Assembly: GCA_037953625.1 (NCBI GenBank)
Contig: CM075656.1
Location: 66,359,001-66,423,000 of the forward strand
Source of the DNA: Crotalaria pallida
Taxonomy: Eukaryota; Streptophyta; Magnoliopsida; Fabales; Fabaceae
Length of the DNA stretch: 64,000 nt
Direction: 5' to 3'
The position numbers were made by a program, and so were the translations under genes. The notes under the pieces are model-generated. The model was not told the origin of the DNA. It ran no database searches and saw only the letters and a program-made list of their open reading frames with translations. This document shows positions 47,601 through 57,212 of this stretch, piece by piece (the stretch's first letter is position 1; each line of letters opens with the position of its first letter).

Positions 47601-48535
47601 AGAAAGAATCATGGAAAGTGTGTGCTTCAAGCTACTAATCCAAGTGACAAGAAAAAGAACCTTATCAAAACTCCCTTTTGTAAGGCACTTTATTCTTTGT
47701 TGACAAAGATGACAACCGATGCCTTTACATTACCCATGGATGAAGGTATATTCAGACCTAGATTGAATAAAGAGATAGTGACCGAAAAATGCTTGGAGGA
47801 CCTCCTTTTTCATGAGCCTATAGATTCCCCACCTATATGCATTTACATAAGGTACCAATCAAATTGCTTATGGACTTCATAAAACTATATACGCTGATGT
47901 TATTTAATTACTATATATAATCATGTATTTTTGTTATACTTTATTTGAAGGTACCTGTATGAAATATTTATGGTTCCAAACGGTTTGACAAAGAGGTTAT
48001 CATTCCTTTCACCGTATTGCACCGGTTCACCTCAAGGGGCCTCACAATATATTGCTAGCATTCTCAAAGCCAGTAAAAATGATGAAGGGAAGTGGTTGCT
48101 AGCTCCTTACAATGTGGGGTAAGTAACTTGTCAATTCTTAATATACTAATTATATAATATGAAATCTTGTGATCTTTTGCTATTAATATTTTCTTTGATT
48201 CCATTGGGTGTTGATCGTAATTGATGCCACTGCAAAGACTATCTATTACTTGGATCCTTTAAATGGTGGAAGACCAGAAAAGTACAAAAAACAGATGGAG
48301 GTTTTCAATAAGTAAGTGGAGTTGATTTTTGTTATTTAAGTATATACGTGGTTATCCAAATATTTGTTTCAATTTAGTTTAATTAACTTCATGTGTTGTT
48401 AGAGCTATAATATCTTATCGTGGGACAAATGGAGACACTTACACCAAAAGACAGCTAAACATTTTGTTCACATGGTCGACTATACAGGTATATATATAAA
48501 CTTTCTCTTTTTTTGGTTATTTTCAAACTGAATCA

Positions 48536-48710
48536 TGGAACTGGTTTGGTACCCATGCTATCCTGGAACTGGTTTGGTGCCTTTGGGTGTTTTAAAGTCT
48601 TCGATTTAGTATATTTGTCTTGGAACTTTATTAGTATATATTTGTGTTTAATATGCTCATCCTGGAACTGGTTTGGTGTTTGTGCTGTCCTGGAACTGGA
48701 ACTGGTTGTA
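48536..48710. repeat. Intronic repeats of CCTGGAACTGGTTTGGT
   Basis: Four or five copies of TGGAACTGGTTTGGT-like phrases in the last large intron of the CACTA second gene, with longer shared flanks (GTGTTT..GTCTT). The 70-codon open frame across them is not a gene. Confidence 0.75.
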
Positions 48711-49217
48711 TTTCTCTTGTTTTGAAGTCTTTAGGTGTTTCTTGTCTTCCATGTACAGCTTTGCTAATTAATGTACTTCCCATGCATGTGTTTTATAAGT
48801 CCCTAAACAAACCAATGGCATTGACTGTGGATACTATGTGATGCGATTTATGAAGGAAATTGTTCAGTTCCACTCTAGCGATAGCAAGATTCCTCCAAAG
48901 GTTAGTTTGTGGTTTATTTGTTATATATTTACAAAGAATAAAAAATATTTTATCATTAATTCAATTCTTATTTTTTATTTCATTTTATAGTACTTCCCGG
49001 ACTGCAATCATAAAGAATACAGTCGTGAAATGCTTGATGAAGTGAAAGAAGAGTTGGCTTCTTATTTGCTTGAAGAACTCTAAGCATGTGATGGATGGCC
49101 TGCAGCACTAGTAAAGGGTTTTTCACAAGATCAATTTGTGTTTGTTTTGCTATGCTAGTGATCTTGTGATGTAAACCTTCATCATACTCATTCTAATTAA
49201 TGCTTATATATGTCTTA

Positions 49218-49400
49218 TTGTCTAGTACCCTAATGCTTGTATTTTGTCCAATACTCTGGTACTCTAAAGTTAATTGTCTAGTCCAGTACTCTAATGGTGG
49301 TATTTTGTCCAGTACTCTAATTCTATTTTGTTCAATCTCCAGTACTCTAATAGTGGTATTTTGTCCCGTACTCTAATTCTATTTTGTTCAATCCAGGACT
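49218..49400. repeat. Minisatellite, units of AGTACTCTAATxxTGGTATTTTGTCC
   Basis: Repeats of CCAGTACTCTAATGGTGG and TATTTTGTCCAGTACTCTAA, alternating with ATTCTATTTTGTTCAATC, with a composite period of about 55-60 bp. Located 3' of the Ulp1 gene inside the CACTA element. Confidence 0.8.
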
Positions 49401-49679
49401 ATTATGTATGCCACACTTTAATTATATAATGAAGTCATTTTGTTGGATTAAATATGTTTTGTATGTTTTTTTAGAACTATTATGTATGTCAATTCTCTTT
49501 CAAAAAAAATGTATGTCAATTATTTAATTTATGTCTTTGAAAAATAATGCAAATAGGGAATTAAAAGTTTAGACATTAGTAATAAAATAAACAATGTATT
49601 AAAAAAAATTAAAAGATGGCGGATTTTCAAAAACAATTTGGTTAGAAATAAAAGTAAAGAAGGAGGTTAGTTGAGATAA

Positions 49680-49980
49680 ACAAAGGTGGTTTTGATCTGC
49701 CTTCTTTGAATGAAAGAAAAAGACGGCGGTTCTCAACTGCTAAAAGAGGGCGGGCAATTTGATTAGAAATAAAAGTAAAGAAGGAGGTTATTTAAGATAA
49801 ATAAGGGCGGTTTTAATCTGCCCTCTTTAAAAGAAATACAAGGCGGTTCCGAACTGTAAAAAGAGGGCCAGTTCCGAACAGCTCTCTTTGAAAAAAAGAG
49901 GGCGGTTCCGAACTGCCCTCGTTGAAATAGTACTTTTGACGGCATTACATTTAAGGGGGTTCGGAACCGCCCTCTATAAG
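49680..49980. repeat. Right subterminal repeats of the large CACTA element
   Basis: About seven inverted units such as GGCGGTTCCGAACTGCCCTC, GGCGGTTTTAATCTGCCCTC and GGTTCGGAACCGCCCTC. They match the left-end array and are the likely binding sites of the element's own TNPA-like protein (inferred). Confidence 0.85.
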
Positions 49981-50019
49981 GTTAAATAACCTCTTTCAAA
50001 AGACTTTTTTGTAGTAGTG

Positions 50020-50340
50020 TTAGATGTGTCCACAAATTCAATCACACATACATTCATCTTTTTTTAATATGATCATGAATAAAATGGTGATGAATCTCTA
50101 TGTGCTTTGTGCATGGCTGTTGCATTGGATTTTTGCTTAAATAAATTGCACTAGTGTTATCATATCGAATGGAGATGTAATCGAGACTAATATCATACTT
50201 CAGAAGTTACAGCTTTATCAAGAGGTCTAAAGGATTTGTACACAACAACTTCCTACAACAACAACATATTCAACCTTAGTAGTGAATAACGCCACACCAG
50301 CCATAAGGGAACGCGGCATAAATATAAAATGTCCCATATT
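50020..50340 (-). pseudogene. Ty1/copia remnant, RNase H (right part)
   Basis: Minus strand: ATTAAGGTTGAATATGTTG-like DNA encodes TKVEYVVV (from a TAEAEYVAA-type motif), then IRYDNTSAIYLSKNPMQQ and CTKHIEIHHHFIHDHIKK, the canonical copia RNase H C-terminal motifs. Frameshifts and stops are present. The protein trace continues at 24459 on the far side of the large CACTA element, in the order expected for one interrupted element. Confidence 0.78.
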
Positions 50341-51170
50341 AAATTAATAAACAACATAATTCAATCGACGATGGGTTGGTTTAGTGGTGCTGTAACATCT
50401 TTAAGCATTGTTTTTGTATTAAGTTAAAGATTAAAAATTCGATTCTTGGCGGTAAATACCCAGTTGGGCAAGGGACATTCATGCCTTTCAAATAAGATTA
50501 ATTGCTTGTCCATAAGATGATGATGGGATACTTTGGTTAAAAGAAAAATAAAATAAAATGATTGTTAAAGAAAAAGGTTATCGGAGAGTGCAAGGACATC
50601 TTTGACTCACCTGGCCTATGAAAATCAATATTTCCGGTAAAAAGCCAAATTTGATGTTAAGGTGTGGTACGGTAGTCTCACCGTCCTCCTTAACTTGTTT
50701 AGTATTTTTATTTTTTTTTTATTAAGTGTAGTTAAATAAACTATAATTAACCTATTTTGTATCTGTTTTATATCTTGCTGTACTTCTATACCTTGATTGG
50801 ATGCTCTCAAGAGGTTTGTATCTTGATGTACTTTTAAAAAAAAAAAAATCACTTCATCTCAAATCTCTCTATCTACTATTAATAAAATGGAATTATTTTA
50901 CCAGCTGAACCTGCCTGGCCTGTCACACTCTTTAAACCAATTTGTTGGTGTTATATCTATATTTGATTTGATATAAGGACATAAATCCACCAAATTAGCT
51001 GTAAGAAATTCATCATCGTCGTTTGCATACAAGACCATCCACGAATAATTGAGTATTTGTTACATAATTGGTTGTTACGATAAATATAACTTTTATTTCA
51101 ACATATAATAATACCTAGCTCTCATCTTTGTCTTCCCAGTAGTTCTCTTGTCTCACCTCTTTCCATAAAC
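50341..51170. other. Upstream region of NHL gene 2
   Basis: Intergenic AT-rich DNA. The last 50 bases before the ATG are CT-rich (CTCTTGTCTCACCTC), like a leader. No sure TATA box. Confidence 0.4.
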
Positions 51171-52019
51171 ATGGCCCCCTCATTACCCAACGTTGAACCC
51201 CGAAATGAGAGAGGCCTTGTTTACACGCCTTTGCCTCAATTAGAAACCGAAACGGATGAACTTGACGATGATAATCTTGATGATGAAGATCAACCCTTGT
51301 CATCAATTTCCGTGGAATCATCGCCAGCCACAACCCCAACAAATAATAATCCAAATTCTTGTTATTACTCAAATGAAATCTTCAATGTTAGCGCACAAAC
51401 ATGCGAAATGGCACAAGACCTCCTTGGCTTTACGGTGTTGGTAATGTTAATATTCATACCTCTCTATAAGCATTTAGGTTCACCACGTGAGAACCCTTTT
51501 CCACCTATTTTCACCATTAATTCAATGTATATTTCCAACTTTACCATTGATACAAAGGGTCTTGGTGCAAATTGGGATGCCAAATTTACGGTCGTGAATG
51601 CAAATGTGTCGTCCATCTATTTTAGAAGCATTGATTTCACACTATTCTATAAACAAAACCCACAAGATATTCTTTCCTATGCATCTTCGTACCCTTTTTA
51701 TTTGGACCAGGATGAGTTTGTGAAATTGCACTTGAATTTCACAACAACGGGGTGGGAGGATAAGCAGCTTCTTGTGGATAATCAATTGGTGGAGGAGATA
51801 GGGAAAGATAGGGATAAAGATGGATCATTGAGTTTTGGAATGCAAATGAAGGTGCAAGCTATATACTATGGGGAAACATGGGTCTCGGATGTGTTGATGA
51901 CTCCACATTGTGAAGATTTGAAGGTTCTACTTTTACCTGGCAAGGATTCAGGAAGGTTGGCCAACCCTAATAGGAACTTCTCCGTTCCAATACAATGGAA
52001 GCCATTTTCTTTTTTCTGA
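51171..52019 (+). CDS. NDR1/HIN1-like (LEA_2 domain) membrane protein, copy 2
   Basis: 282 residues, one exon. The N-terminal cytosolic part contains VYTPLPQLE and a long acidic run (about 28-41, DELDDDNLDDED). One membrane segment lies at about 84-100 (LLGFTVLVMLIFIPLYK). The extracellular or lumenal LEA_2 domain runs from about 110 to 275 with several N-glycosylation sequons (NFTI, NVSS, NFTT). FTTTGWEDKQLLVDNQLVEE parallels STTGWEKDQPVVDD in copy 1, as does the TPLPQ/SPLPQ motif, so these are related duplicates. The start ATG is preceded by AAAC and lies after a CT-rich leader. The frame is intact. A defence- or stress-related membrane role is the family's usual assignment, not something the sequence proves. 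Confidence 0.85.
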   Translation: MAPSLPNVEPRNERGLVYTPLPQLETETDELDDDNLDDEDQPLSSISVESSPATTPTNNNPNSCYYSNEIFNVSAQTCEMAQDLLGFTVLVMLIFIPLYKHLGSPRENPFPPIFTINSMYISNFTIDTKGLGANWDAKFTVVNANVSSIYFRSIDFTLFYKQNPQDILSYASSYPFYLDQDEFVKLHLNFTTTGWEDKQLLVDNQLVEEIGKDRDKDGSLSFGMQMKVQAIYYGETWVSDVLMTPHCEDLKVLLLPGKDSGRLANPNRNFSVPIQWKPFSFF

Positions 52020-52471
52020 ATTGCATACGTACTTAATAAGTCTTAATAAGATTTCTTGCAATAGCTGGATTAGGTAGGTGTTCTATGAGATTTAAGAGTT
52101 GGGTAGAAATTAAAGTGAGTGCTAAAATATTGATGTGTTTGAGAGAAAGAAATGGCATGGCTCACGTTGACATCAATCTTTCATTAAAAAGTTTCGATTA
52201 TTTGTACGTATGTATATCAACTTTCAGATAATGTATTTTGGCATTTAGAGTTTATCCTGAAGGAAAATGTTTGTTTGACATACATATTTGATATCAGAGA
52301 GACACCTGCCTTTTCGGATTAAAAATGTTGGGGCTAAAAACACCTTCAAGACACACAAAAGGACATATCATTACTTAATATAATTAGTGACGGACCTACG
52401 TGGTCCTTAGTGAGGACATTTGCCTTCGCTAAGTTTTTACTTTTTTTAAAATATATATATATATATATTAT
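52020..52471. other. 3' flank of NHL gene 2
   Basis: Non-coding DNA with a short AT microsatellite just before the Stowaway element (52452-52468). Confidence 0.45.
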
Positions 52472-52473
52472 TA

Positions 52474-52743
52474 CCTCCGTCCCTAAATATAAAATCATTT
52501 TGACATTTTTATTTTGTCCTTATTTATAAGACCCTATATCAATTTTCAATGATCATTAATTATTTTTTTCCACAAACACCCATATTTATTTAACACTTTT
52601 TAGATTCTCAATAATATTAATAGGGGTAATTGTGAAAATACATATCAAATATTCATATTCCCAATATCATTAACTAAATTAATCATCTTTCTTAATGGAC
52701 GTGAAATCTCCCAATGGGGTCTTATATATAGGGACGGATGGAG
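52474..52743. mobile_element. Stowaway-type (Tc1/mariner) MITE, 270 bp
   Basis: Left CTCCGTCCCTAAATATAA pairs with the complement of the right, CTCCATCCGTCCCTATATA. A TA dinucleotide flanks each side (52472-52473, 52744-52745). Size and termini are typical of Stowaway MITEs in plants; the left end has lost about three bases. Confidence 0.85.
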
Positions 52744-52745
52744 TA

Positions 52746-53343
52746 CTTTTTTTGTCTTAAATGTAATTTTATTTTGACTAAAAACGTGTCTTTTTAAGAA
52801 TATTAGTTAGTATATTAATGATGTTGAAAATGTAAATATTTGATATACTTTTTCAAAATTACCTTTATAATTATTATTAGAAGTCTAAAAAGTATTTAGT
52901 AAATAGAAGTGTTTATGTCATTGAAAATCGAAAAGGAACTTACATTAAAGACAAAAAAGGTTCAAAGGAAATTTACATTTAGGACAAGAAGGGGTGTATA
53001 TATATTTCCATATTTGAAATAAAAGTTTAATAGAATTTGAACTTTTAATTTCTTAAAAGCCCAAACCTTGAAGTCCATAAATTAATGACCGATGACTATG
53101 ATGAATTGCCTCGTAAAATTGTAGGTTAATATTGAGGAAAGTTTAAGATGAAAAAATAAATAAATAATTTCAGTGTAAGAAAAAACGTTGTAATATTCCT
53201 GTCAAGAATAAACAATATCGTAACAGCAATTACAAAAGTTTGTATGCATGTTACCTTATTTTGAAATTTCAGTATTTCAATACAATTGTTTATCATAAAA
53301 GTTTTGCATGCATATTCTTTTATATTTGTCGCCCTCACATTTG
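52746..53343. other. AT-rich intergenic DNA
   Basis: Nothing coding. The segment 52750-52990 (TTTTTTTGTCTTAAATG... to ...AGGACAAGAAGGGG) has loosely complementary ends and may be a further decayed MITE. Confidence 0.35.
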
Positions 53344-53437
53344 AAAATTTTTGGGTCATTATAATCAATGAATACTATTATGATCTCTCCAAAATTTTTG
53401 GGTCATTATAATCAATGAATACTATTATGATCTCTCG
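53344..53437. repeat. 47-bp tandem duplication
   Basis: AAATTTTTGGGTCATTATAA...ATTATGATCTCTC occurs twice head to tail with no visible mismatch inside the unit, so it looks recent. Confidence 0.9.
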
Positions 53438-53679
53438 AGAAGTGCAAAGTAGTTATGTTGATTTAAATACCAATCCCCATATGAGTAACAATTGCCATGT
53501 ATATCCTCTTTAGTAATAAGCCAGAATTTTATACTTATATTTTCAACCATTCCTTCAACATTCAGATGTAAAGTTGTTTGGTTAAAAAAAACGATGAAGC
53601 TTGTAATTTTTAAAAAATGAGTTTATAACTTTATAAAGCTTACTTACAAAAAATTACTTTAATTAGTATTCCAAAATGG

Positions 53680-53832
53680 ATTTTCTTAACATGAGGATAA
53701 GCATCCCAAAGTGATTAAGATGTCTTGAAAAAATAATAACATATGTTCTTTGATTTATTAGATGCATCATTTTCAAGAAATCTCAACCACTTTGGGATGC
53801 TTATCCTCACCCCTTTGGGCTGAGATTAAGAA
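53680..53832. repeat. Imperfect inverted repeat (possible MITE)
   Basis: The left arm TTTTCTTAACATGAGGATAA, GCATCCCAAAGTGATTAAGA and TCTTGAAAA is matched on the complement by TTTTCTTAATCTCAG..., GAGGATAAGCATCCCAAAGT and TCTTGAAAA. The right arm has an extra ~13 bp. No clear target duplication. Confidence 0.75.
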
Positions 53833-54263
53833 AACTCTTCCAAAATATTTAAGAACTTTTAATAAATCATGTGTCATTTTAACCATTTAGTTATGTACTA
53901 ATTACATTAAACAAAAACAAACAAATAAATATTATATATCATTTTAAATTATAATTATTGACCAAATTTCAGCTAGTTCTACAACTAATTTTACCAAACA
54001 ACTCTAATTTAATAAATTAACTTTACAGCTATAAGATATAAATTCACAACTAATAACTACAATCTTACCATTATAATCTTGTTTTGTTCAAATAAATCCT
54101 TAAACATTTATCTTTATTTTCACTTATTTTTACTTTTATTATTGTTTATATTATTTCAAAAATACCGAAAAAAACAAAGAGGCATATGACGTTGTCTTAT
54201 TTTAGATATCTATAAATGATATGAGTGATGATATATAGACCTACAAAATGAACCTACAAATCA

Positions 54264-54430
54264 CCAGTGGAGGCTGGCACAAGTGGAAGGGGCTCGTGTC
54301 CCTTAAGCATATGGTCGCGGGTTCGAGTCGTACCCGAGGCTCATGTGAATGGAGCAAGCCTTACTGGGAGCATCGCCCCCGAAAGGGCCTGACCGTGGTG
54401 CGAGGGTGGATACCCTGATTCATCAAAAAA
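54264..54430 (+). mobile_element. tRNA-derived SINE, 167 bp
   Basis: An A-box-like GGCACAAGTGGAAGG and a good B box, GGGTTCGAGTC, are spaced as in a tRNA-related pol III promoter, and the sequence ends in an A run. A 19-bp flanking repeat, AAAATGAAC(C/T)TACAAATCA, lies at 54245-54263 and 54431-54449 with a single mismatch, the mark of retroposition. It is not a tRNA gene: it cannot form a full cloverleaf and has a ~100-bp unrelated body. Confidence 0.88.
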
Positions 54431-54517
54431 AAAATGAACTTACAAATCAATCTACAAATCTCATGGACTAAGGTGAAACCCTCTTACAATATCGAGTATC
54501 AAAGTGACAGTTTCGTC

Positions 54518-54526
54518 ATATATATG

Positions 54527-54586
<60 letters not shown>
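54518..54586. repeat. (TA)n microsatellite
   Basis: An almost pure TA repeat, with TATATGTATATACATATATA at its left. Confidence 0.95.
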
Positions 54587-54596
<10 letters not shown>

Positions 54597-54704
54597 TATT
54601 TTAAAAATATAACAAGTGTCCTTAAATTATTGTTTAAGAAATTAAAACAAGTGATTTTATGTAGGACAATGATAAATTTCATACTTCGAAAACTAATAGA
54701 CTTA

Positions 54705-55781
54705 GGCCCCCGTTCGAGGTGGTTGTCAGTTTCTGGTTTTTGAATTGGTTTTGAAATTGTATTTTAAAACAAAACATGTTTGGCAAAATTTGAGTTGAAA
54801 TGATTTTTTACTTATTTTCAAAACAGTTTCACTTCTATTCTCAAAACAACAAATAATTGTTTCATAATGTCATTTTTGAGTTACAAATTTATATCACCTC
54901 ATCTTTTGTATTACTCAACCACCATCACCATCATCATCACTTTTCCCACTACCATAACTGTTGCGGTCACTGCTATCATTATGACTGCAACCCAACTCAC
55001 ATCATTGTGACTGCCTAAACCCCAACCACCACCGTGACCACCACAACCACCTTAATTATTACCATCCCTGATGATAATCACCATCACATTATAGCCACCC
55101 CCAACCTCCACCACATCCCCACCTACGACAATTGCCCCTCCTTGTACCACCATCATCACCACTTGGACCACCACCCAACCACCATCATACTAATCACCCC
55201 AATCACCATTACCCTCGCATGACCCCCACTACCATCTCGACCATCACTACCACCTCAACCACCATCATCCCTGAATGATACCATCATCGACACCACCACC
55301 ACCTTCATGTCCATCCCAACTATCACATTTCATCACCATCACCATCATCGCCACTACATCCTCACCCCCTGCCCCACCATCTCTCCCTCTACCAACGCCA
55401 CAAAAATTACTATCAATCATCGCTCAAATTACCATCGTCGCCACCAAGAGTCCAAGACCACCATTGCCTCTCTGGTCGCCATCCCACAAAGCACCACCAT
55501 CACCACAACTATCACTGTAGACTGCAACCACTATAACAAGGACCACCACCTCCAACTAATAATGACAACAACCGCATAGAAGTTGTTATAAAATAGTGGT
55601 GGTAGTATATAAGATGGCTGTATCTATGGTAGTGTATAATATGGTAAGAGAGCTATCATAATTGTAGGTTTGAAAATAATTTGGAAAACTGAAAACCAAA
55701 AAAAATTGAAACCATTATAAAACTAGAAACTAGTTTTGGTTTTTGAAAATTTTAAAACTCAAAACCAAAAACCACCCGGCC
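54705..55781. mobile_element. PIF/Harbinger-like element with a CAC/CAT-rich core
   Basis: Left GGCCCCCGTTCGAGGTGGTT and the complement of the right, GGCCGGGTGGTTTTTGGTTT, are imperfect inverted ends. TTA flanks both sides (54702-54704, 55782-55784). GGCC-type ends and a TTA duplication fit PIF/Harbinger (Tourist-like) elements. The ends share GTTTCTGGTTTTTGAA / TTTTGGTTTTTGAAAATT stretches further in. The core, 54915-55580, is degenerate (CAC)n/(CAT)n DNA. Confidence 0.6.
54915..55580. repeat. Degenerate CAC/CAT trinucleotide-rich tract
   Basis: About 650 bp of CACCACCATCATCACC-like sequence with no fixed period. It gives His/Thr/Pro-rich open frames in several frames, which are by-products of composition. 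Confidence 0.9.
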
Positions 55782-55784
55782 TTA

Positions 55785-56156
55785 GATTTTCACTTCAAAC
55801 ATTTTTTAGTATATTTTTAAACCAATACCTTTAGAATGCGGGTTAACAAAAAGAAAAAAATTGTATCGAGGGTATTTCACATTCCTTTTGCTACCAAGGT
55901 AGAGATTACTGAATCCATGTTTTGTTATTGGGCTTTACTTTGGTATCCTCTCAAGATAAAAGGTTGTTGTACATTTTTCATGTGTTCCAATATAAAAAAA
56001 CGTCACGTGTTTTATTTATCTATATATATATATATATATATATATAAATTATAAATTTTGCAATTAGGTCTCTAAATTATTTACATAAAAATAGTATTTT
56101 TACCCCTAATATAACTTATCCAAAATACCCCATTAATTTTTTATTTTTCATTACCC
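55785..56156. other. Intergenic DNA with an (AT)n run
   Basis: Contains TATATATATATA at about 56020-56046. No gene. Confidence 0.5.
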
Positions 56157-56578
56157 AAATATTTTTTCATTACTTTTCCATTAACCCTGTTCTTCTATCT
56201 TCTTTTCATTACCATGCTTTCCCAGTTTTTCACTTCCCCTGTTCTGTTTTTAATGTTTTTGTTTGATTTTACCCTCATTGCCTGGATTTTCAAATTAGCG
56301 ATGGAAGTGAAGAAGAATGTGTAACAAAGAAGAAGGAGAAGGAGATGCCTAAAGAAAGAAAACGTGAGAGAGAGGGCCAGAGGGGTGTTGGAGGCAACGT
56401 TAATGGAAAGGAAAAAATGGATGAAAACTGAGAAAGTACAGGGGCAATGGAAAAGTAAGGATTTTTTCGTTACTTTTCCATGAACCCTCTGTTCTTCTAT
56501 CTTTTTTTCATTATCATGTTTTTTTGGTTTTTCACTTTCCGCGGTTCTGTTTTTAAAGTTCTTGTTTGATTTTGTCTC
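56157..56578. repeat. Two ~115-bp direct repeats, 290 bp apart
   Basis: ATTACTTTTCCATTAACCCT...TTCTTCTATCTT...TTTTCACTT...GGTTCTG/CCTGTTCTG...TTGTTTGATTTT occurs at about 56168-56270 and again at about 56470-56575 with many small differences. Between them is a purine-rich stretch (GAAGAAGGAGAAGGAGATG, AGAGAGAGGG). It may be the pair of short LTRs of a tiny non-autonomous element, but no TG...CA ends are clear. Confidence 0.6.
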
Positions 56579-57212
56579 ACGGATAAAACTTTTTTCCCTA
56601 AACATTAGAAGATGAAATCGTTGAAATGATTAAGACAATCAGTTACTCCTTACAAGCCTTTTTCCATTCATTATGAAATCAAACTCGTTGTCAGTGACAT
56701 GTCTATTGACGGTTGTCTGTCTTAGTTTGTTTGTATGCTCTGAAACAGAACCAGATTGGCAAAGAAAACCAATTCATTTCAGTATTTCTTGTGCATGCAT
56801 ATTTCTGTTAAAAAAAATTATCTAGCAATTTTAATTTAGCACTGCGTTTTGGCAAACTTGATTCAGTCTTTTCATTCTGTTAATTTGTTATAATATCTTT
56901 TAGTAAATGAATGTGGTTGTTTTTTGTTATTTCCAGCTAATTTCATTAGGCATTGACTATCACATAGAAGCATATATCACATTATCACCTCACGCATTCT
57001 GTCATTCTATTTTTGTGTGTAAGTTTTTTTCTTTTATCTCTCTACCTAGCCAATTTTCCCTTGATCCCCTTCTCTCTACCCCTTTCTCTTTCTCTTTCCC
57101 TTTCTCTTTCTCTATCTATCTATCAAAACATTATTATTATTATTATTATTATTAACATCATATCATATTACTTGGACAAAGATTGAGCCAAGAAATTAAT
57201 TAATCAACCAAC
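56579..57212 (+). promoter_or_regulatory. Upstream region of NHL gene 3
   Basis: AT-rich DNA. A strong CT-rich tract (CCTTTCTCTTTCTCTTTCCC, about 57080-57120) and an (ATT)n run (57130-57153) lie just before the ATG. CT-rich leaders are common in plant 5' UTRs. Confidence 0.5.

Larger units (their letters stand above)
45200..49083 (+). pseudogene. CACTA second gene: TNPA-like / DUF8039 / Ulp1-type protease
   Basis: A spliced gene. Exons I can place: 45200-45310 (MASNDGNASENKKKGGRGRT), 45418-45576, 45673-45870 (LGKVGIALNKFRYRLTKRVR, plant transposase Ptta/En/Spm domain), 46051-46143 (NRERALQADCPSRISRKGY), 46247-46366, about 46460-46660, about 46900-47154 (a DUF8039-like VGDAVNAFVAWPFNLI block), a repeated linker, then a C48 (Ulp1/SENP) protease. 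The protease shows HWVLIVIDATAKTIYYLDPL and QTNGIDCGYYVMRFMKEIV, so His, Asp and Cys of the triad are all present. The stop is TAA at 49081. In-frame stops at 45463 and about 46596 show decay. Such fusions are known accessory proteins of CACTA elements. Confidence 0.82.
24460..50019 (+). mobile_element. CACTA (En/Spm) transposon, 25.6 kb including nested elements
   Basis: Starts CACTACTACAAAATGC and ends TTTTTTGTAGTAGTG, giving 13-bp inverted termini, with a 3-bp target duplication TTA at 24457-24459 and 50020-50022. Subterminal arrays of GGGCGGTTCCGAACTGCCCTC-like units mark both ends (24480-24690 and 49680-49980). It keeps both classic genes: a TNP2-type transposase with internal deletions (27865 onward) and a TNPA/Ulp1-type second gene (45200-49083). 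A 15.9-kb gypsy element interrupts the first. It has also picked up a UGT fragment in an intron. Without the gypsy it would be about 9.7 kb. Neither gene is intact, so it is not autonomous now. Confidence 0.92.

Noticed and set aside
54264..54430. A tRNA gene (B-box GGGTTCGAGTC)
   Set aside because: No cloverleaf can be completed, and the poly(A) tail with long flanking direct repeats shows a SINE.
54915..55580. Open frames of 62-90 codons rich in His, Thr and Pro
   Set aside because: They come from the degenerate CAC/CAT tract, overlap in several frames and show no domain.
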